The notes: a model not told the origin generated them from the sequence alone. A DNA stretch of 64,000 nt from Bradyrhizobium quebecense (GCF_013373795.3 NZ_CP088022.1:6758001-6822000); one strand, 5' to 3'. Positions 39,206 through 49,171 are shown, numbered from the stretch's first letter. Translations and numbers: made by a program.

Positions 39206-40861
39206 CTAAACGGGGGCTGTATCGCGCGAGCGGTCGGGCGAGGAGGCAGGAGCCGATAGGGCATTACCGAGCATGCTCTGTTTGTCACGGCGACGCTGCA
39301 CCGAGGATGGTATCCGCATCGCCTCGCGGTACTTCGCGACGGTGCGGCGGGCGATATCAATGCCTGAAGCGCGCAAACGTTCCACGATCGTGTCGTCGGA
39401 CAGGATCGCCGACGCCGCCTCGCCGTCGATCAATTGCTTGATGTGGTGACGCACCGCTTCGGCCGAATGCGCCTCGCCGCCGTCGGCGGAGGCGATCGAC
39501 GCGGTGAAAAAATACTTCAATTCAAAACTGCCGCGATTGGTCGCCATGTATTTGTTGGCGGTGACGCGCGACACCGTCGATTCATGCATTTGGATCGCAT
39601 CCGCCACCGCCTTCAGATTGAGCGGCCTTAGGTGCGCGACGCCATAGGTGAAGAATCCGTCCTGCTGGCGGACGATTTCGGTTGCGACCTTCAGGATGGT
39701 GCGGGCGCGCTGATCGAGCGCGCGGACCAGCCAGGTCGCGTTCTGCAGGCAGTCGGTGAAGTACGACTTGTCACCGTCCTTGCGGATCGTCTTCGACAAC
39801 TCAGAGTAATAGGTCTGGTTGACCAGGACGCGCGGCAGAGTGTCGCTGTTGAGCTCGACATGCCAGCCGCCGTCGGGGCCCGGACGCACATAGACGTCGG
39901 GCACCATGGTCTGCGTCCGGGCGGTGCCGAACTTCAGCCCCGGCTTCGGATCGAGCCGGCGGATCTCCGCGATCATGTCGGTGATGTCTTCGTCGTCGAC
40001 GCCGCACAGCTTTCGCAAGGCCGCGATGTCGCGCTTGGCGAGCAGATCGAGATGCTCGACCAGCGCCTGCATCGCCGGATCGTAGCGATCGAGCTCGCGC
40101 AGCTGGATCGCCAGGCACTCGCTCAGGTTTCGCGCGCACACGCCCGGCGGATCGAACTTCTGCAGCACCGCGACGACTTCGTCGACCGCCTGCTGCGGCG
40201 CTCCGAGCCGCTCGGCGGCCTGGCCGAGATCGGCCGGCAGGTAGCCGGCGTCGTCGACCAGGTCGATCAGATACTGCCCGATCATACGCTGCGCCGGCGC
40301 CGAGAATGCCACGGCGAGCTGTTCGGCGAGGTGATCGGCGAGCGTCAGCTCGGCGGCCACGAAGGCTTCGAGATTGTATTCGTCGTCGCTGGAGGCGCCA
40401 CCACCCCATTCGGTATAGACCGACGGCGGCGCGTCCTGCGCGGCGCGCGCGGCGGCTTCGGCCGGCTCTTCGGAGAACACGTTGTCGAGCCCGGTATCGA
40501 GCGTCTGCTCGATCTCGGCGCGGGTGCCGAGGTCGCGGTTCAGCCATTCCTCCTGGCCGGGCTCAAAGGCGGCCTCGCCGCCCGAGCCTGCGGTCATGTC
40601 GGACGCCTCGCCCTCGTCTCCGTAGCTCGAGGAACCATCGGAATCGCCGTAGTCCGGCCGCTCCATCGCCGGCTCGCCTGCCACCGGCGGTTCCGGCCCG
40701 TCGGCGGCCCGCTCGAGCAGCGGGTTGCGCTCCAGCTCTTCCTCGACAAAGGCCGACAAATCCAGGTTCGACAGTTGCAGCAGCTTGATCGCCTGCATCA
40801 GCTGCGGCGTCATCACCAGCGACTGCGACTGGCGGAACTCTAGTCTTTGCGTCAGCGCCAT
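39206..40861 (-). CDS. rpoN: RNA polymerase sigma-54 factor
   Basis: Alternative sigma for nitrogen, motility and other activator-dependent promoters. The 551 residues have the Q-rich N-terminal activator-binding region (RLEFRQSQSLVMTPQLMQAI), a variable acidic linker and the C-terminal RpoN box ARRTVAKYREAM. Downstream are hpf and ptsN, as in most proteobacteria. The Gln/Leu-rich start and the RpoN box make the call firm. Confidence 0.97.
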   Translation of the reverse strand: MALTQRLEFRQSQSLVMTPQLMQAIKLLQLSNLDLSAFVEEELERNPLLERAADGPEPPVAGEPAMERPDYGDSDGSSSYGDEGEASDMTAGSGGEAAFEPGQEEWLNRDLGTRAEIEQTLDTGLDNVFSEEPAEAAARAAQDAPPSVYTEWGGGASSDDEYNLEAFVAAELTLADHLAEQLAVAFSAPAQRMIGQYLIDLVDDAGYLPADLGQAAERLGAPQQAVDEVVAVLQKFDPPGVCARNLSECLAIQLRELDRYDPAMQALVEHLDLLAKRDIAALRKLCGVDDEDITDMIAEIRRLDPKPGLKFGTARTQTMVPDVYVRPGPDGGWHVELNSDTLPRVLVNQTYYSELSKTIRKDGDKSYFTDCLQNATWLVRALDQRARTILKVATEIVRQQDGFFTYGVAHLRPLNLKAVADAIQMHESTVSRVTANKYMATNRGSFELKYFFTASIASADGGEAHSAEAVRHHIKQLIDGEAASAILSDDTIVERLRASGIDIARRTVAKYREAMRIPSSVQRRRDKQSMLGNALSAPASSPDRSRDTAPV

Positions 40862-40951
40862 GGAGGCAAGAACGATCCCAAAAATTGGCTCGATTCTTGC
40901 TTATCTTAGTCCGCTTGGGATGTACACGGCTTGACGGATGCAAAATTTGGG

Positions 40952-41950
40952 CTACAGGCGGAATTCCTCGCCAAGGTAAAGCCTGCGTACATCCGGGTCG
41001 TTAACGATCTCCTCCGGGCTGCCCTCAGTCAAGATCTCACCGGCATAGACGATATAGGCACGGTCGGTCAGGCCGAGCGTCTCGCGGACGTTGTGGTCGG
41101 TGATGAGCACGCCGATGCCGCGGTTGGTGAGATGGCGCACGAGGTCCTGGATGTCGCCGACCGCGATCGGGTCGATGCCGGCGAACGGCTCGTCGAGCAG
41201 CATGTAGTTCGGACGCGTCGCCAGCGCGCGCGCAATTTCGACGCGGCGGCGCTCGCCGCCGGACAGCGCGATCGACGGGCTCTTGCGCAGCCGCGTGATG
41301 TTGAATTCGTCGAGCAGCGAATCCAGCTCGTGCTCGCGCTTCTTCTTCGAGGGCTCGACGACCTCGAGCACCGCGCGGATGTTCTGCTCGACCGACAGGC
41401 CGCGGAAGATCGAGGCTTCCTGCGGCAGATAGCCGATGCCGAGCCGCGCGCGCTGATACATCGGCAGCTTGGTGACGTCGTGACCATCGAGCTCGATCGC
41501 GCCGCGATCGGCCTTGATCAGGCCGGTGATCATGTAGAACACCGTGGTCTTGCCGGCGCCGTTGGGCCCGAGCAGGCCGACCGCCTCGCCGCGGCGCACA
41601 TAGATGCTGACGCCGCGCACGACCTGGCGGCTGCCAAAACTCTTTTCCACGCTATGCACAGCCAGATAGCCCGGCCGCTTGATGAGCTGCGGCGCAGAAG
41701 CGGCGTTGTTCTTAGCCGGATTCCTGGCCGGCCTCGCCCGCGCCGGGGCGGGTGCTGCTGCGGGCTGGGATCGCGGCAGCTCGACGGCGGGAACCGGAGC
41801 GGCGCGCGCCATCGGCGGCGCGTCGCGCACCGGTGACGTCAGCATCTCGCCGAACTGGTCGCCGAGCGCCGTGATGTCGTCATGCGCGCGCGCAAATCCG
41901 GAACTGCGTTTCGCAGGGCGCCGCCGGAACATGCCGAGAAAATCCACCAT
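40952..41950 (-). CDS. lptB: LPS export ATPase LptB with N-terminal extension
   Basis: ABC ATPase of the LptBFGC extractor. Walker [10 protein letters not shown] at residues 128-136, signature [14 protein letters not shown], Walker [11 protein letters not shown] and [13 protein letters not shown], ending YLGEEFRL. Typical LptB has about 240 residues; here about 95 extra residues, rich in Pro and Ala, precede the core. Start 41950 is kept because this region has no internal stop. The lptC-lptA-lptB order with rpoN is standard. Confidence 0.94.
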   Translation of the reverse strand: MVDFLGMFRRRPAKRSSGFARAHDDITALGDQFGEMLTSPVRDAPPMARAAPVPAVELPRSQPAAAPAPARARPARNPAKNNAASAPQLIKRPGYLAVHSVEKSFGSRQVVRGVSIYVRRGEAVGLLGPNGAGKTTVFYMITGLIKADRGAIELDGHDVTKLPMYQRARLGIGYLPQEASIFRGLSVEQNIRAVLEVVEPSKKKREHELDSLLDEFNITRLRKSPSIALSGGERRRVEIARALATRPNYMLLDEPFAGIDPIAVGDIQDLVRHLTNRGIGVLITDHNVRETLGLTDRAYIVYAGEILTEGSPEEIVNDPDVRRLYLGEEFRL

Positions 41951-42214
41951 CCCCGCTTCGCTTCAGCCTTTCACGGTGATCCCGCAACCTTGCCTGCGCA
42001 CCAATCGATTCGCACGGCGAAGCGCGATCACCCGCGCCTTGAATGAATGGATGCCCCTGTCCCGGCCAACATAACTCCCCCTCAAAGGCACATCGTCCGG
42101 CCGGGCCGCTGCAGTAGATACAGTCTCGCCCCGCGCGCTTCAACCTCGCGGTCGCAAAATATTATCTAACTTATTGATTCTACTTCACCTTACGCGAAGC
42201 TTACTTTGTGAAGC

Positions 42215-42946
42215 CTATTTCGACTTGCTACCCGGAAACAGTTGGAGCGGCGACGGGGCCGCGCCGGGGGCAGCCGGCGCGCCGCAGCCGCCCTTGCCGT
42301 TCTGTCCGCCCTGCGACTGGATGAACAGGCCCTGCACCTTGCCGCTGTCGGATTCCACCCGCGAGACGCCGGTGGTCATGTCGACCAGCAGACGGTCGCC
42401 GCGCAGCACGTTCTGGCACTGGGTCAGCACCACCTGGCCGCCGCCACCGCCAAGCATGGTGATCAGGTTGGTCTTGGTGTCGAAGATCGCGGTCTCGCCG
42501 GTAACCACCTGATCCTTCTGGGTGACGACGACATTGCCCTTCGCCTCCAGGCGCTTGATCGAGGACGCGCCGCCGGGGCCGGGCGTTGCCGACTGTATCG
42601 GCGCAGCGCCCTTGGTGGCCCCGCCTTTGCTGCCGGCCGGAGCAGGCGCCGGCGTCTGGGTCGACTTATCCTCGTAGAACACGACCAGGACCTTCGAGGT
42701 CATGGTGGTGTCGCCCTGCACGACCTTCACATTGCCGGCGAAGGTCGCCTCCTTCTTCTTGTCGCGCATTTCGAGCGAGGCGGCCTCGATCTGGATCGGC
42801 TGGTCGCGGTTCTGCGAAAAGCCCTGCATGGCGTTGGGAACGCCACTCATCGAGCCCTGCGCGGACGCAGCGCCGGCTGCGAACAGCGTGAGCAGAAAGG
42901 CCGCAATTGCGATGCCGTGCGGAAAACGTCTCATCATCAAATTCAT
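42215..42946 (-). CDS. lptA: LPS transport periplasmic protein LptA
   Basis: Beta-jellyroll bridge that carries LPS across the periplasm. The 243 residues begin with a signal peptide (FPHGIAIAAFLLTLFAAGAA). QPIQIEAASLEMRDKKKEAT and VTQKDQVVTGETAIFD repeat the OstA strand pattern. The tail is extended and rich in Gly and Gln, ending LFPGSKSK. The ATG overlaps the lptC stop (ATGA). Confidence 0.92.
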   Translation of the reverse strand: MNLMMRRFPHGIAIAAFLLTLFAAGAASAQGSMSGVPNAMQGFSQNRDQPIQIEAASLEMRDKKKEATFAGNVKVVQGDTTMTSKVLVVFYEDKSTQTPAPAPAGSKGGATKGAAPIQSATPGPGGASSIKRLEAKGNVVVTQKDQVVTGETAIFDTKTNLITMLGGGGGQVVLTQCQNVLRGDRLLVDMTTGVSRVESDSGKVQGLFIQSQGGQNGKGGCGAPAAPGAAPSPLQLFPGSKSK

Positions 42947-43668
42947 TTCGGGTTGGCGGACTTGCGCGGCTTCGGTGGCGGCGGAGGTGGCGCGGGCTCG
43001 GCGGGCGGGCTCGGGTTGTTGTCGCCGAGCTTGTCCAGGTTCATCACGACATTGCCTTCGAACCGCACGAGCTCGCCGCTGTTGTAGATCCTGAGGCGGT
43101 CGGCGGTCAGCGTGCCTTCGAGCAGCTTGACGTCGACATGCTCGTCCGACGACACGTTGCCCTTGTTGATGTCGACAAAGGCCTGCGTCAGCTTGGCCTC
43201 ATAGCCGGTGGACGACTGCAGGAAGATATCCTCGCGCAGGTCGAGCAGCTGCTTCTTGTTGTCGAAGAACCCGGTGCGTGCATCCATCGTCACCGTCGAC
43301 TGATCCTGCTGCGCCACCTTGGCGCGGATCGTCTTCAGCTCGACATGGTCGGGATCGGTGACGTCCTGGATCGCCGCCTTGGCCCACATTTCATAGGGCC
43401 GGCCGTCGGCCGAGAAGCCGGCGATATGCGGCGATTCCATCGTGATCTTGGTGCCGGACACGACGAGGTTGTCCATCTCGACCGGCAGCTTGGGGATCAG
43501 CTCGCGGAATGGATTGTAGAGCGAGATGAAGATGATCGAGGCCATCGACAGCCCGACCACCGCAGGCACCGCGATGCGCAGGATCCGCACCATGCGGCTG
43601 TGCCGCGCGGCGGCGGCAAAGCGCGCCTCGAGGCCCGTGACATAGGCTGGATTCTGAACCGAATTCAC
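42943..43668 (-). CDS. lptC: LPS export protein LptC
   Basis: Inner-membrane anchored OstA-like protein linking LptBFG to LptA. The 241 residues have one N-terminal membrane segment (VRILRIAVPAVVGLSMASII), periplasmic beta-strand repeats such as VSGTKITMESPHIAGFSADG, and a Pro-rich tail (PAEPAPPPPPPKPR). It overlaps lptA by 4 bases. Confidence 0.92.
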   Translation of the reverse strand: MNSVQNPAYVTGLEARFAAAARHSRMVRILRIAVPAVVGLSMASIIFISLYNPFRELIPKLPVEMDNLVVSGTKITMESPHIAGFSADGRPYEMWAKAAIQDVTDPDHVELKTIRAKVAQQDQSTVTMDARTGFFDNKKQLLDLREDIFLQSSTGYEAKLTQAFVDINKGNVSSDEHVDVKLLEGTLTADRLRIYNSGELVRFEGNVVMNLDKLGDNNPSPPAEPAPPPPPPKPRKSANPK

Positions 43669-43850
43669 CTGAGCTCCAGAGGCGCGGAATTGCCCCTATT
43701 CTAGCCGGAGCCGCCCCAATATGCAGCCCGGACCTCGCGTCGCGCGCCCCAAGCCGACTTCAAGGCGGACCACGCGTGAACAGTTTGGCCGAAACGGGGC
43801 GGAACCGGCCCGGCTGCGACGAATTCGGCGCCCACCATGAACGGGCGAAA

Positions 43851-44465
43851 TCACGAATGGGCGAAGATGTCCTCAGCCTCCCAGCCGTCAAGATCGAGCC
43901 TGGCGCGCGTCGGCAGGAAATCAAAGCACGCCTGGGCGAGATCAGTCCGTCCCTCGCGCGCCAGCATCACATTCAACTTGTCGCGCAGCGCATGCAAATG
44001 CAGTACGTCGGACGCGGCATAGGCGAGCTGGGCCTCGCTGAGGCTTTGCGCACCCCAGTCGCTCGACTGCTGCTGCTTCGACAATTCGACGTTCAGCACC
44101 TCGCGCACCAGATCCTTCAGGCCATGGCGGTCGGTATAGGTGCGCGCCAGGCGCGAGGCGATCTTGGTGCAATAGACCGGCGCCGGCATCACGCCGAACG
44201 TGTTGTAGAGCACCGCGACGTCGAACCGCGCGAAATGGAAGATCTTGGTGATCGCAGGATTCGCGAGCAGCGCCTTCAGGTTCGGCGAGTCCGTGTGCCC
44301 CTTCGGAATCTGGATCACGTCGGCGGTGCCGTCACCGTTCGACATCTGCACCACGCAGAGCCGGTCACGGTGCGGATGCAGTCCCATGGTCTCGGTGTCG
44401 ATTGCCACGGAATCGGTGTAGCGGGACAGATCAGGCAGGTCGCCGCGATGCAGGCGGATGGTCAT
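43851..44465 (-). CDS. rnd: Ribonuclease D, short form
   Basis: DEDD 3'-5' exonuclease of tRNA 3' maturation. The 204 residues contain Asp23 and Glu25 in VAIDTETMGL, the HFARFDVAVL helix and a third motif AYAASDVLHLHAL. It lacks the HRDC domains of E. coli RNase D, as in other alphaproteobacteria. Start 44465 is preferred over a longer frame. It precedes lptC in this cluster. Confidence 0.93.
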   Translation of the reverse strand: MTIRLHRGDLPDLSRYTDSVAIDTETMGLHPHRDRLCVVQMSNGDGTADVIQIPKGHTDSPNLKALLANPAITKIFHFARFDVAVLYNTFGVMPAPVYCTKIASRLARTYTDRHGLKDLVREVLNVELSKQQQSSDWGAQSLSEAQLAYAASDVLHLHALRDKLNVMLAREGRTDLAQACFDFLPTRARLDLDGWEAEDIFAHS

Positions 44466-44827
44466 GAAAAAGGGCCTCGGGTCTCGGATCGATTCGACGG
44501 GCGACACTAGCGCTCAAACGCCCGGGATGCGAGCGGATAGGACGTCTCGGGCCCCTCAGCCAAGGGTTTCCGCCCAGCTTTGCCATATCCCGACACGGCG
44601 GCCCAGTCGCGCGACTGCTGTTGCATTTGGATCACGCTGCAATTCAAACGATCAGAGGTGGGATGATCGGAGGCGGCACAATTCCCATATGGAAGCATGG
44701 GAAATTTCGCGGCCCTCGATCACGCTTCCGCGCATTTTTTGCATTTCGGCGCCGATGAAATCCGCGAACGGGGCCCCTATCTGTGCCCAGCCGCTCGCAG
44801 CTCCACTCATCATCACGAATGAGCCTC
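44466..44827. other. Gene-free gap between rnd and an MFS gene
   Basis: About 360 bases, divergent promoters expected. A loose inverted repeat CCCAT / ATGGG at 44,686-44,703 is the only structure seen. Short frames here lack ribosome sites. Confidence 0.45.
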
Positions 44828-46093
44828 ATGTCGGAACAGACCATCGCCGCGCCGATCGACGAGCCGCAGGAACGCGGCTTTTCGCGCTATCAATCGTTCC
44901 TGATCGCGCTGCTTGCCTTCACGCAGTTCACCCTGATCCTCGACTTCATCATCATGTCGCCGCTCGGCGCCATCCTGATGCCGTCGCTCAACATCACGGC
45001 CGGGCAGTTCGGCGTCGCGGTCTCGGCCTACGCGTTCGCGGCCGGCATTTCCGGCATCCTCGCCGCCGGCTTTGCCGATCGCTTCGACCGCAAGCGGCTC
45101 TTGCTGTTCTTCTATGTCGGCTTCACGTTCGGCACCGTGCTCTGCGCCCTGGCGCAGAATTTCCATGTGCTGCTGCTCGGCCGCATCGTCACCGGCCTGT
45201 TCGGCGGGGTGATCGGCTCCGTCGTGCTCGCCATCGTCACCGACCTTTTTCCGCTGCATCTGCGCGGCCGGGTGATGGGCTTCATCCAGACTGCGTTCGC
45301 CGCGAGCCAGGTGCTCGGCGTGCCCGCCGGGCTTTTCCTCGCCAATCACTGGAACTGGCACATCTGCTTCGTGGCCATCGTCGGCCTGTCGATCGCGGCA
45401 ATCGCCACCATCGCGCTGGTGATGGAGCCGGTCGACGGACATCTCAAGCTGCAGCACGACAGCAACCCGTTCCAGCATTTGATCTCAACCGTCGCGCAGC
45501 CGCGCTACACGCTGGCCTTTTTGGTCACGACGCTGCTGGCGACCGGCGGCTTCATGCTGATGCCGTTCGGCAGCGCCTTCACCGTGCACAATCTCGGCAT
45601 CGACATCGTCCATCTGCCGACGATCTATCTGGTCTCCGGCCTGTTCAGCATCCTGATGGGACCGCTGGTCGGCCGCGCCAGCGATGCGTTCGGCAAATAT
45701 CCGACCTTCATCTTCGGCTGCGTGGTGTCGGCCATCATGGTGCTGATCTACACCCATCTCGGCCACGTCTCGCTGCTGACCGCGATCATCGTCAATGTGC
45801 TGATGTTCGTCGGCATCTTCTCGCGCATGATCCCCTCCCAGGCGCTGATGTCGGCGATCCCCGATGCGAGCCAGCGCGGATCGTTCAGCGCGATCAGCGC
45901 GTCGGTGCAGCAGTTGTCGGGCGGGTTGGGCTCGGTGGCTGCAGCCGCGATCGTCGCCGAGAATCCGGACGGCTCGCTGCTGCATTTCGACCGGATCGGC
46001 TATGTCGTGGTAGCGAGCTCGATGATCTCAATGATCGCGATGTACTTTGTGCAGCGGCCGATCGCAAAGCGCGCGGGGCGGCGGGTGGTGTGA
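44828..46093 (+). CDS. MFS transporter (drug:H+ antiporter type)
   Basis: About 421 residues and 12 predicted membrane segments. GFADRFDRKRLLLFFYVG is the loop-2 MFS motif and GRIVTGLFGGVIGS follows. It resembles Bcr/ProP-like and arabinose-efflux facilitators; the substrate is unknown. Start options are 44819 and 44828 (MSEQTIAAPI); I prefer 44828. It marks the right edge of the core before the island. Confidence 0.8.
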   Translation: MSEQTIAAPIDEPQERGFSRYQSFLIALLAFTQFTLILDFIIMSPLGAILMPSLNITAGQFGVAVSAYAFAAGISGILAAGFADRFDRKRLLLFFYVGFTFGTVLCALAQNFHVLLLGRIVTGLFGGVIGSVVLAIVTDLFPLHLRGRVMGFIQTAFAASQVLGVPAGLFLANHWNWHICFVAIVGLSIAAIATIALVMEPVDGHLKLQHDSNPFQHLISTVAQPRYTLAFLVTTLLATGGFMLMPFGSAFTVHNLGIDIVHLPTIYLVSGLFSILMGPLVGRASDAFGKYPTFIFGCVVSAIMVLIYTHLGHVSLLTAIIVNVLMFVGIFSRMIPSQALMSAIPDASQRGSFSAISASVQQLSGGLGSVAAAAIVAENPDGSLLHFDRIGYVVVASSMISMIAMYFVQRPIAKRAGRRVV

Positions 46094-46287
46094 CGGGCGG
46101 TCGCGGATCTGGAGGTATGGCGGCCGGGACGAGCTTGAATCGGCCAGCGCGGACCAATTGGTGGCGCGGGCTGGCCGTCTCGTCCGATTGGTCTTGTCGA
46201 TACTGGGTTGATCTCGTTAGGCAGCGACGCAACGATCCGCCTACTTCTAAGATCAGTGCTGCTTGAAGCCCAAACGCCCTCGTCGGT

Positions 46288-46315
46288 GGCGGGTTACGGC
46301 TTCGCCTAACCCGCC
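46288..46315. repeat. REP-like hairpin
   Basis: GGCGGGTTA / TAACCCGCC with loop CGGCTTCGCC. This is typical of intergenic rhizobial palindromes of the GGTGGGTTA type. Confidence 0.65.
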
Positions 46316-46599
46316 CCACGAACGTTAGCGATTTCAATCGCTTGAAAAGGGGGTGGTGCCCAGGAAAGGATTGTCTCCCAAGACGCTTAAAGCAAGCAAA
46401 ACCAATTACTTAACGCCACCTCGGATGCCGGCTTTGTACCAAGCAAATGTGCCGATGTCGATAGCAGAATTCGTCTTCCCCAATGCTCTGCCTACTTAGC
46501 TTGCTATTATCTCTGCCGCTCTGCTTCAGGCGCGCTCACGCATTTGACGGAGGGCTGTACATAATTGGGACGTATGAACGATCAACGCTATAACGCCTT

Positions 46600-46641
46600 T
46601 TGCCTTTGAAATGTTGGTAACGTTGTAACGTTCGCGCGGAG
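46600..46641 (+). repeat. Module-flanking direct repeat, left copy
   Basis: TTGCCTTTGAAATGTTGGTA continuing to CGCGCGGAG matches bases 51,083-51,118 in the same orientation. The left copy carries an 8-base GTAACGTT tandem absent on the right. The pair brackets the AvcD module. Confidence 0.7.
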
Positions 46642-46985
46642 TCGCGAAGGACCGACCCATTAGTCCGAAGTTTGCGGCGGCGATACGCAGAAAACCGAAT
46701 CTCTTGAATCACTTGAGGCAAAATTCGCTTGCCAAAAGTGTCCATGTGATTGGCCGAGCCGATGTTCACAAATCATCCCATTTGTGATTCGATTCGAAAC
46801 TCCAGGGCAGCGAACTGCGTGTCCAGTAGCGAAAAAGGCGATTTTCGAGAATCGTGAGTCAGATCAGTCGGTTGGTCGGCTGCTCGACTCGGCAACGCAC
46901 ACTTCGGATTAGTCACAAAGCGTCACAGGGGTTGGGGCGGACCGCGGCAGCGCTCGGGCGGCAGGCTAGCCGGGCAAGGTAGGAC

Positions 46986-47780
46986 TCACCATCGTTTGCC
47001 GAAGAGGTCACCGGTCTGAGTTTGGTCAACGCTTGTACGCTCTGTTTGTGACGGAGCTTCCGTTGGCGTCGTTCCCGCGACTATCGATTTCGCCGTAGCG
47101 AGGGCACGAAGATACAGCTCCGTTTGATCCTTCATTTCGGACTCCGTGAGCAACACAAAGTCTCCACGGTTCCAGACTTCGGCATAGCGGCCAGAGCCAG
47201 TGCCCTTCGCCCTTGGAAAGCAGATAAATTCACCTGGGGAATCTTGGAAATCGGTCAAGGAGAATACGGCATCTTCCAAAACCGTCATAAGGAGGCGTCT
47301 TTGGAATAGTGTCAGGGGCATCGTCGCCCATCCCACGATGAAGATAGGCTTCAGAACGCCTGCCTCAGAAATAACTATCAGAGGCTTCACCGGGATTCTT
47401 GTATCGCGGCTAATGCTATAAGGAGCCACGTATTGATCGTATGATGGTTTCCCCGAGTAGTTTCGAACGTCATCATAGTCATAGAAAGCGTTAACGTACT
47501 CTGCGACGTACGGCCTACTTTTTTTGTGACCATTGTTGAGCGCCGCCTTTAGCGCGGTATCGCGATCTAACTTAAGGGCGATCCTGTCTCGAATAATTGG
47601 TTGCCCCGCTGCATAAGAGATTTGGGGCGTCCCCGTCATAAAAGAAACGATCGACTTTACAGTCGAAAGTTCGGTGGGATGGTTGAAGCGTACCCAATTA
47701 TGGACAAACGGCGGACGATCGATCTTCTTAGTGTCCGACCGAAAAATAAGTTGAGTGATATCAGCGAGTTCTGATTCCAT
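46986..47780 (-). CDS. Unknown 264-residue protein of the AvcD module
   Basis: No family recognised. It begins MESELADITQLIFRSDTKK, has a hydrophobic strand LIVISEAGVLKPIFIVGWAT, and a polar tail with PTEAPSQTERTSVDQTQTGD. The ATG at 47780 lacks a ribosome site and an in-frame TGA lies 18 bases upstream, within IS-like DNA, so the native 5' end may have been replaced by the IS5 element. It could be the toxin partner of the DUF4065 protein, or a separate defence component (inference from position only). Confidence 0.55.
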   Translation of the reverse strand: MESELADITQLIFRSDTKKIDRPPFVHNWVRFNHPTELSTVKSIVSFMTGTPQISYAAGQPIIRDRIALKLDRDTALKAALNNGHKKSRPYVAEYVNAFYDYDDVRNYSGKPSYDQYVAPYSISRDTRIPVKPLIVISEAGVLKPIFIVGWATMPLTLFQRRLLMTVLEDAVFSLTDFQDSPGEFICFPRAKGTGSGRYAEVWNRGDFVLLTESEMKDQTELYLRALATAKSIVAGTTPTEAPSQTERTSVDQTQTGDLFGKRW

Positions 47781-48682
47781 TGGTGTTGCGAAGCATCAAA
47801 GGGATCGAGAATGTGGACTGATATCACCCGGGCACAGTTTGCCCGAGAGGAGCTGCGTTTGCCAAGCGACTTGACGGATGCGGAATGGGGCGTGCTGGAG
47901 AGGTTGCTTCCTGTGCGGGCCAAGCGCGGGCGGCGCCCGAAATGGAGCTATCGCGACATCGTCGAGGCAGTGCTCTATCTGCTGCGCGGCGGGTTGCCGT
48001 GGCGCATGCTGCCGCCCACTCTGTTTCCACCAATGACCACGGTGCAGTACTATTTCTACCAATGGCGCGACAGCGGATTGTGGCAATCGATCAACCACGC
48101 ACTCCTGATGTTGGCGCGCGAGGCGATCGGCCGGGAGGCCTCGCCGACGGTCGGCGTGATCGACAGCCAATCGGTCAAGACCACGGAAAGTGGCGGCCCT
48201 CGCGGCTACGACGCGGGAAAGAAGATCAAGGGTCGAAAGCGTCACATCGTCACCGACACCCAAGGGCTCCTGGTCGGAGCGATTGTTCACGCTGCCGACG
48301 TCCAGGATCGCGATGGCGCGCCAGATGTCCTGTGCAGCATTCGCTATCGCTTCCCCTGGCTGCGCCATATTTTCGCCGATGGCGGCTATGCCGGCGAAAA
48401 GCTCAAGGCGGTGCTGGAAAAGATCGGCCGGTGGACTGTCGAGATCATCAAGCGCTCCGATGCTGCACGGGGCTTCCAGGTGCTTCCGCGGCGCTGGGTC
48501 GTCGAACGAACCTTCGCCTGGCTCGGCCGCAATCGCAGATTAGCCAAGGACTTCGAGCGAACCATCGAAAGCGCAACTGCCTGGCTCTTCCTCGCCTCTG
48601 TCCAACTCATGACAAGGCGCATCGCAGCGATAAAAACAGCAATGCAATTTTGAGTCAGGCTCTTAGACATTTTGAGCCTCAG
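47781..48682 (+). mobile_element. IS5-family insertion element
   Basis: One intact transposase gene between two island genes of the opposite strand. I could not find convincing terminal inverted repeats or target duplications, so the ends are set by the flanking genes and are approximate. Confidence 0.6.
47811..48653 (+). CDS. IS5-family transposase
   Basis: 280-residue DDE transposase. The N-terminal DUF4096-like part reads LPSDLTDAEWGVLERLLP and LYLLRGGLPWRMLPP. The catalytic domain has VGVIDSQSVKTTES (first Asp), DGGYAGEKL (second Asp) and VVERTFAWLGRNRRLAKDFE (Glu). It appears complete and is GC-rich, unlike the genes on both sides. Confidence 0.93.
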   Translation: MWTDITRAQFAREELRLPSDLTDAEWGVLERLLPVRAKRGRRPKWSYRDIVEAVLYLLRGGLPWRMLPPTLFPPMTTVQYYFYQWRDSGLWQSINHALLMLAREAIGREASPTVGVIDSQSVKTTESGGPRGYDAGKKIKGRKRHIVTDTQGLLVGAIVHAADVQDRDGAPDVLCSIRYRFPWLRHIFADGGYAGEKLKAVLEKIGRWTVEIIKRSDAARGFQVLPRRWVVERTFAWLGRNRRLAKDFERTIESATAWLFLASVQLMTRRIAAIKTAMQF

Positions 48683-49171
48683 TCAGTGCCTTGTTTGGGA
48701 CTCGAAATGTCGGCGTAAAATTTCATCAGAAATTCGCATCCCGGGATTCGATTCGCCAGAATGATTATATACCTGATCCCACGGTCCGTCCGGGGTGTGG
48801 GAAAGTTCTATTAAGGAGCTCGAAGACATTCCAAGGTAGCGAATCAGCAACGGTCGAAGAAATTCCCAGTCCGTTGGATCGACATCCGACGGGCATTCTT
48901 CTTCCTGCGCAGTTAAGGGGTTTCTTCTGGTCGCCCTAGCCGAAATCTTGCTTGCGCCGAAACGCTTAAATTGTGTGTACAACTCTCGAAAAACTGGCCC
49001 GTAGTGCCAAGCCTCAATCTTCGCCGTTACGAGCGGCTTGCCTGTTTTTGCGACGTACCACGCATGCAAGAAGTAGACGATCTTGTTGATCGCAATATTC
49101 GTAACGGTAATATCTAACCGCTCAGCCGTTTGAAGGACCAAGTTTGCGATGGCTCTAACATCATAGGGCAT
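48683..49171 (-). CDS. SocA/Panacea (DUF4065) family protein
   Basis: 162 residues of the DUF4065 family: VRAIANLVLQTAERL then KIVYFLHAWYVAKTGKPLVT and EAWHYGPVFRELYTQFKRFG. Proteins with this Panacea domain serve as antitoxins neutralising varied toxins, or as phage-associated GepA (family knowledge). It is third in the avcD run. Its stop lies within 20 bases of the IS5 element, so a cut C-terminus is possible. A toxin gene next to it is not certain. Confidence 0.85.
   Translation of the reverse strand: MPYDVRAIANLVLQTAERLDITVTNIAINKIVYFLHAWYVAKTGKPLVTAKIEAWHYGPVFRELYTQFKRFGASKISARATRRNPLTAQEEECPSDVDPTDWEFLRPLLIRYLGMSSSSLIELSHTPDGPWDQVYNHSGESNPGMRISDEILRRHFESQTRH

Larger units (their letters stand above)
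46094..46985. other. Long gene-free region at the island border
   Basis: Almost 900 bases without a supported gene. Base use changes from GC-rich to AT-richer around 46,340. It holds a hairpin at 46,288-46,315 and one copy of the module-flanking direct repeat at 46,600-46,641. Confidence 0.6.

Noticed and set aside
44507..44698. A 63-residue frame between rnd and the MFS gene
   Set aside because: No ribosome site, signal or family pattern; probably chance.
47781..48682. Terminal inverted repeats of the IS5 element
   Set aside because: Candidate ends such as GAGCCTGACTCAAAATTGC on the right had no convincing partner on the left, so exact boundaries are not claimed.
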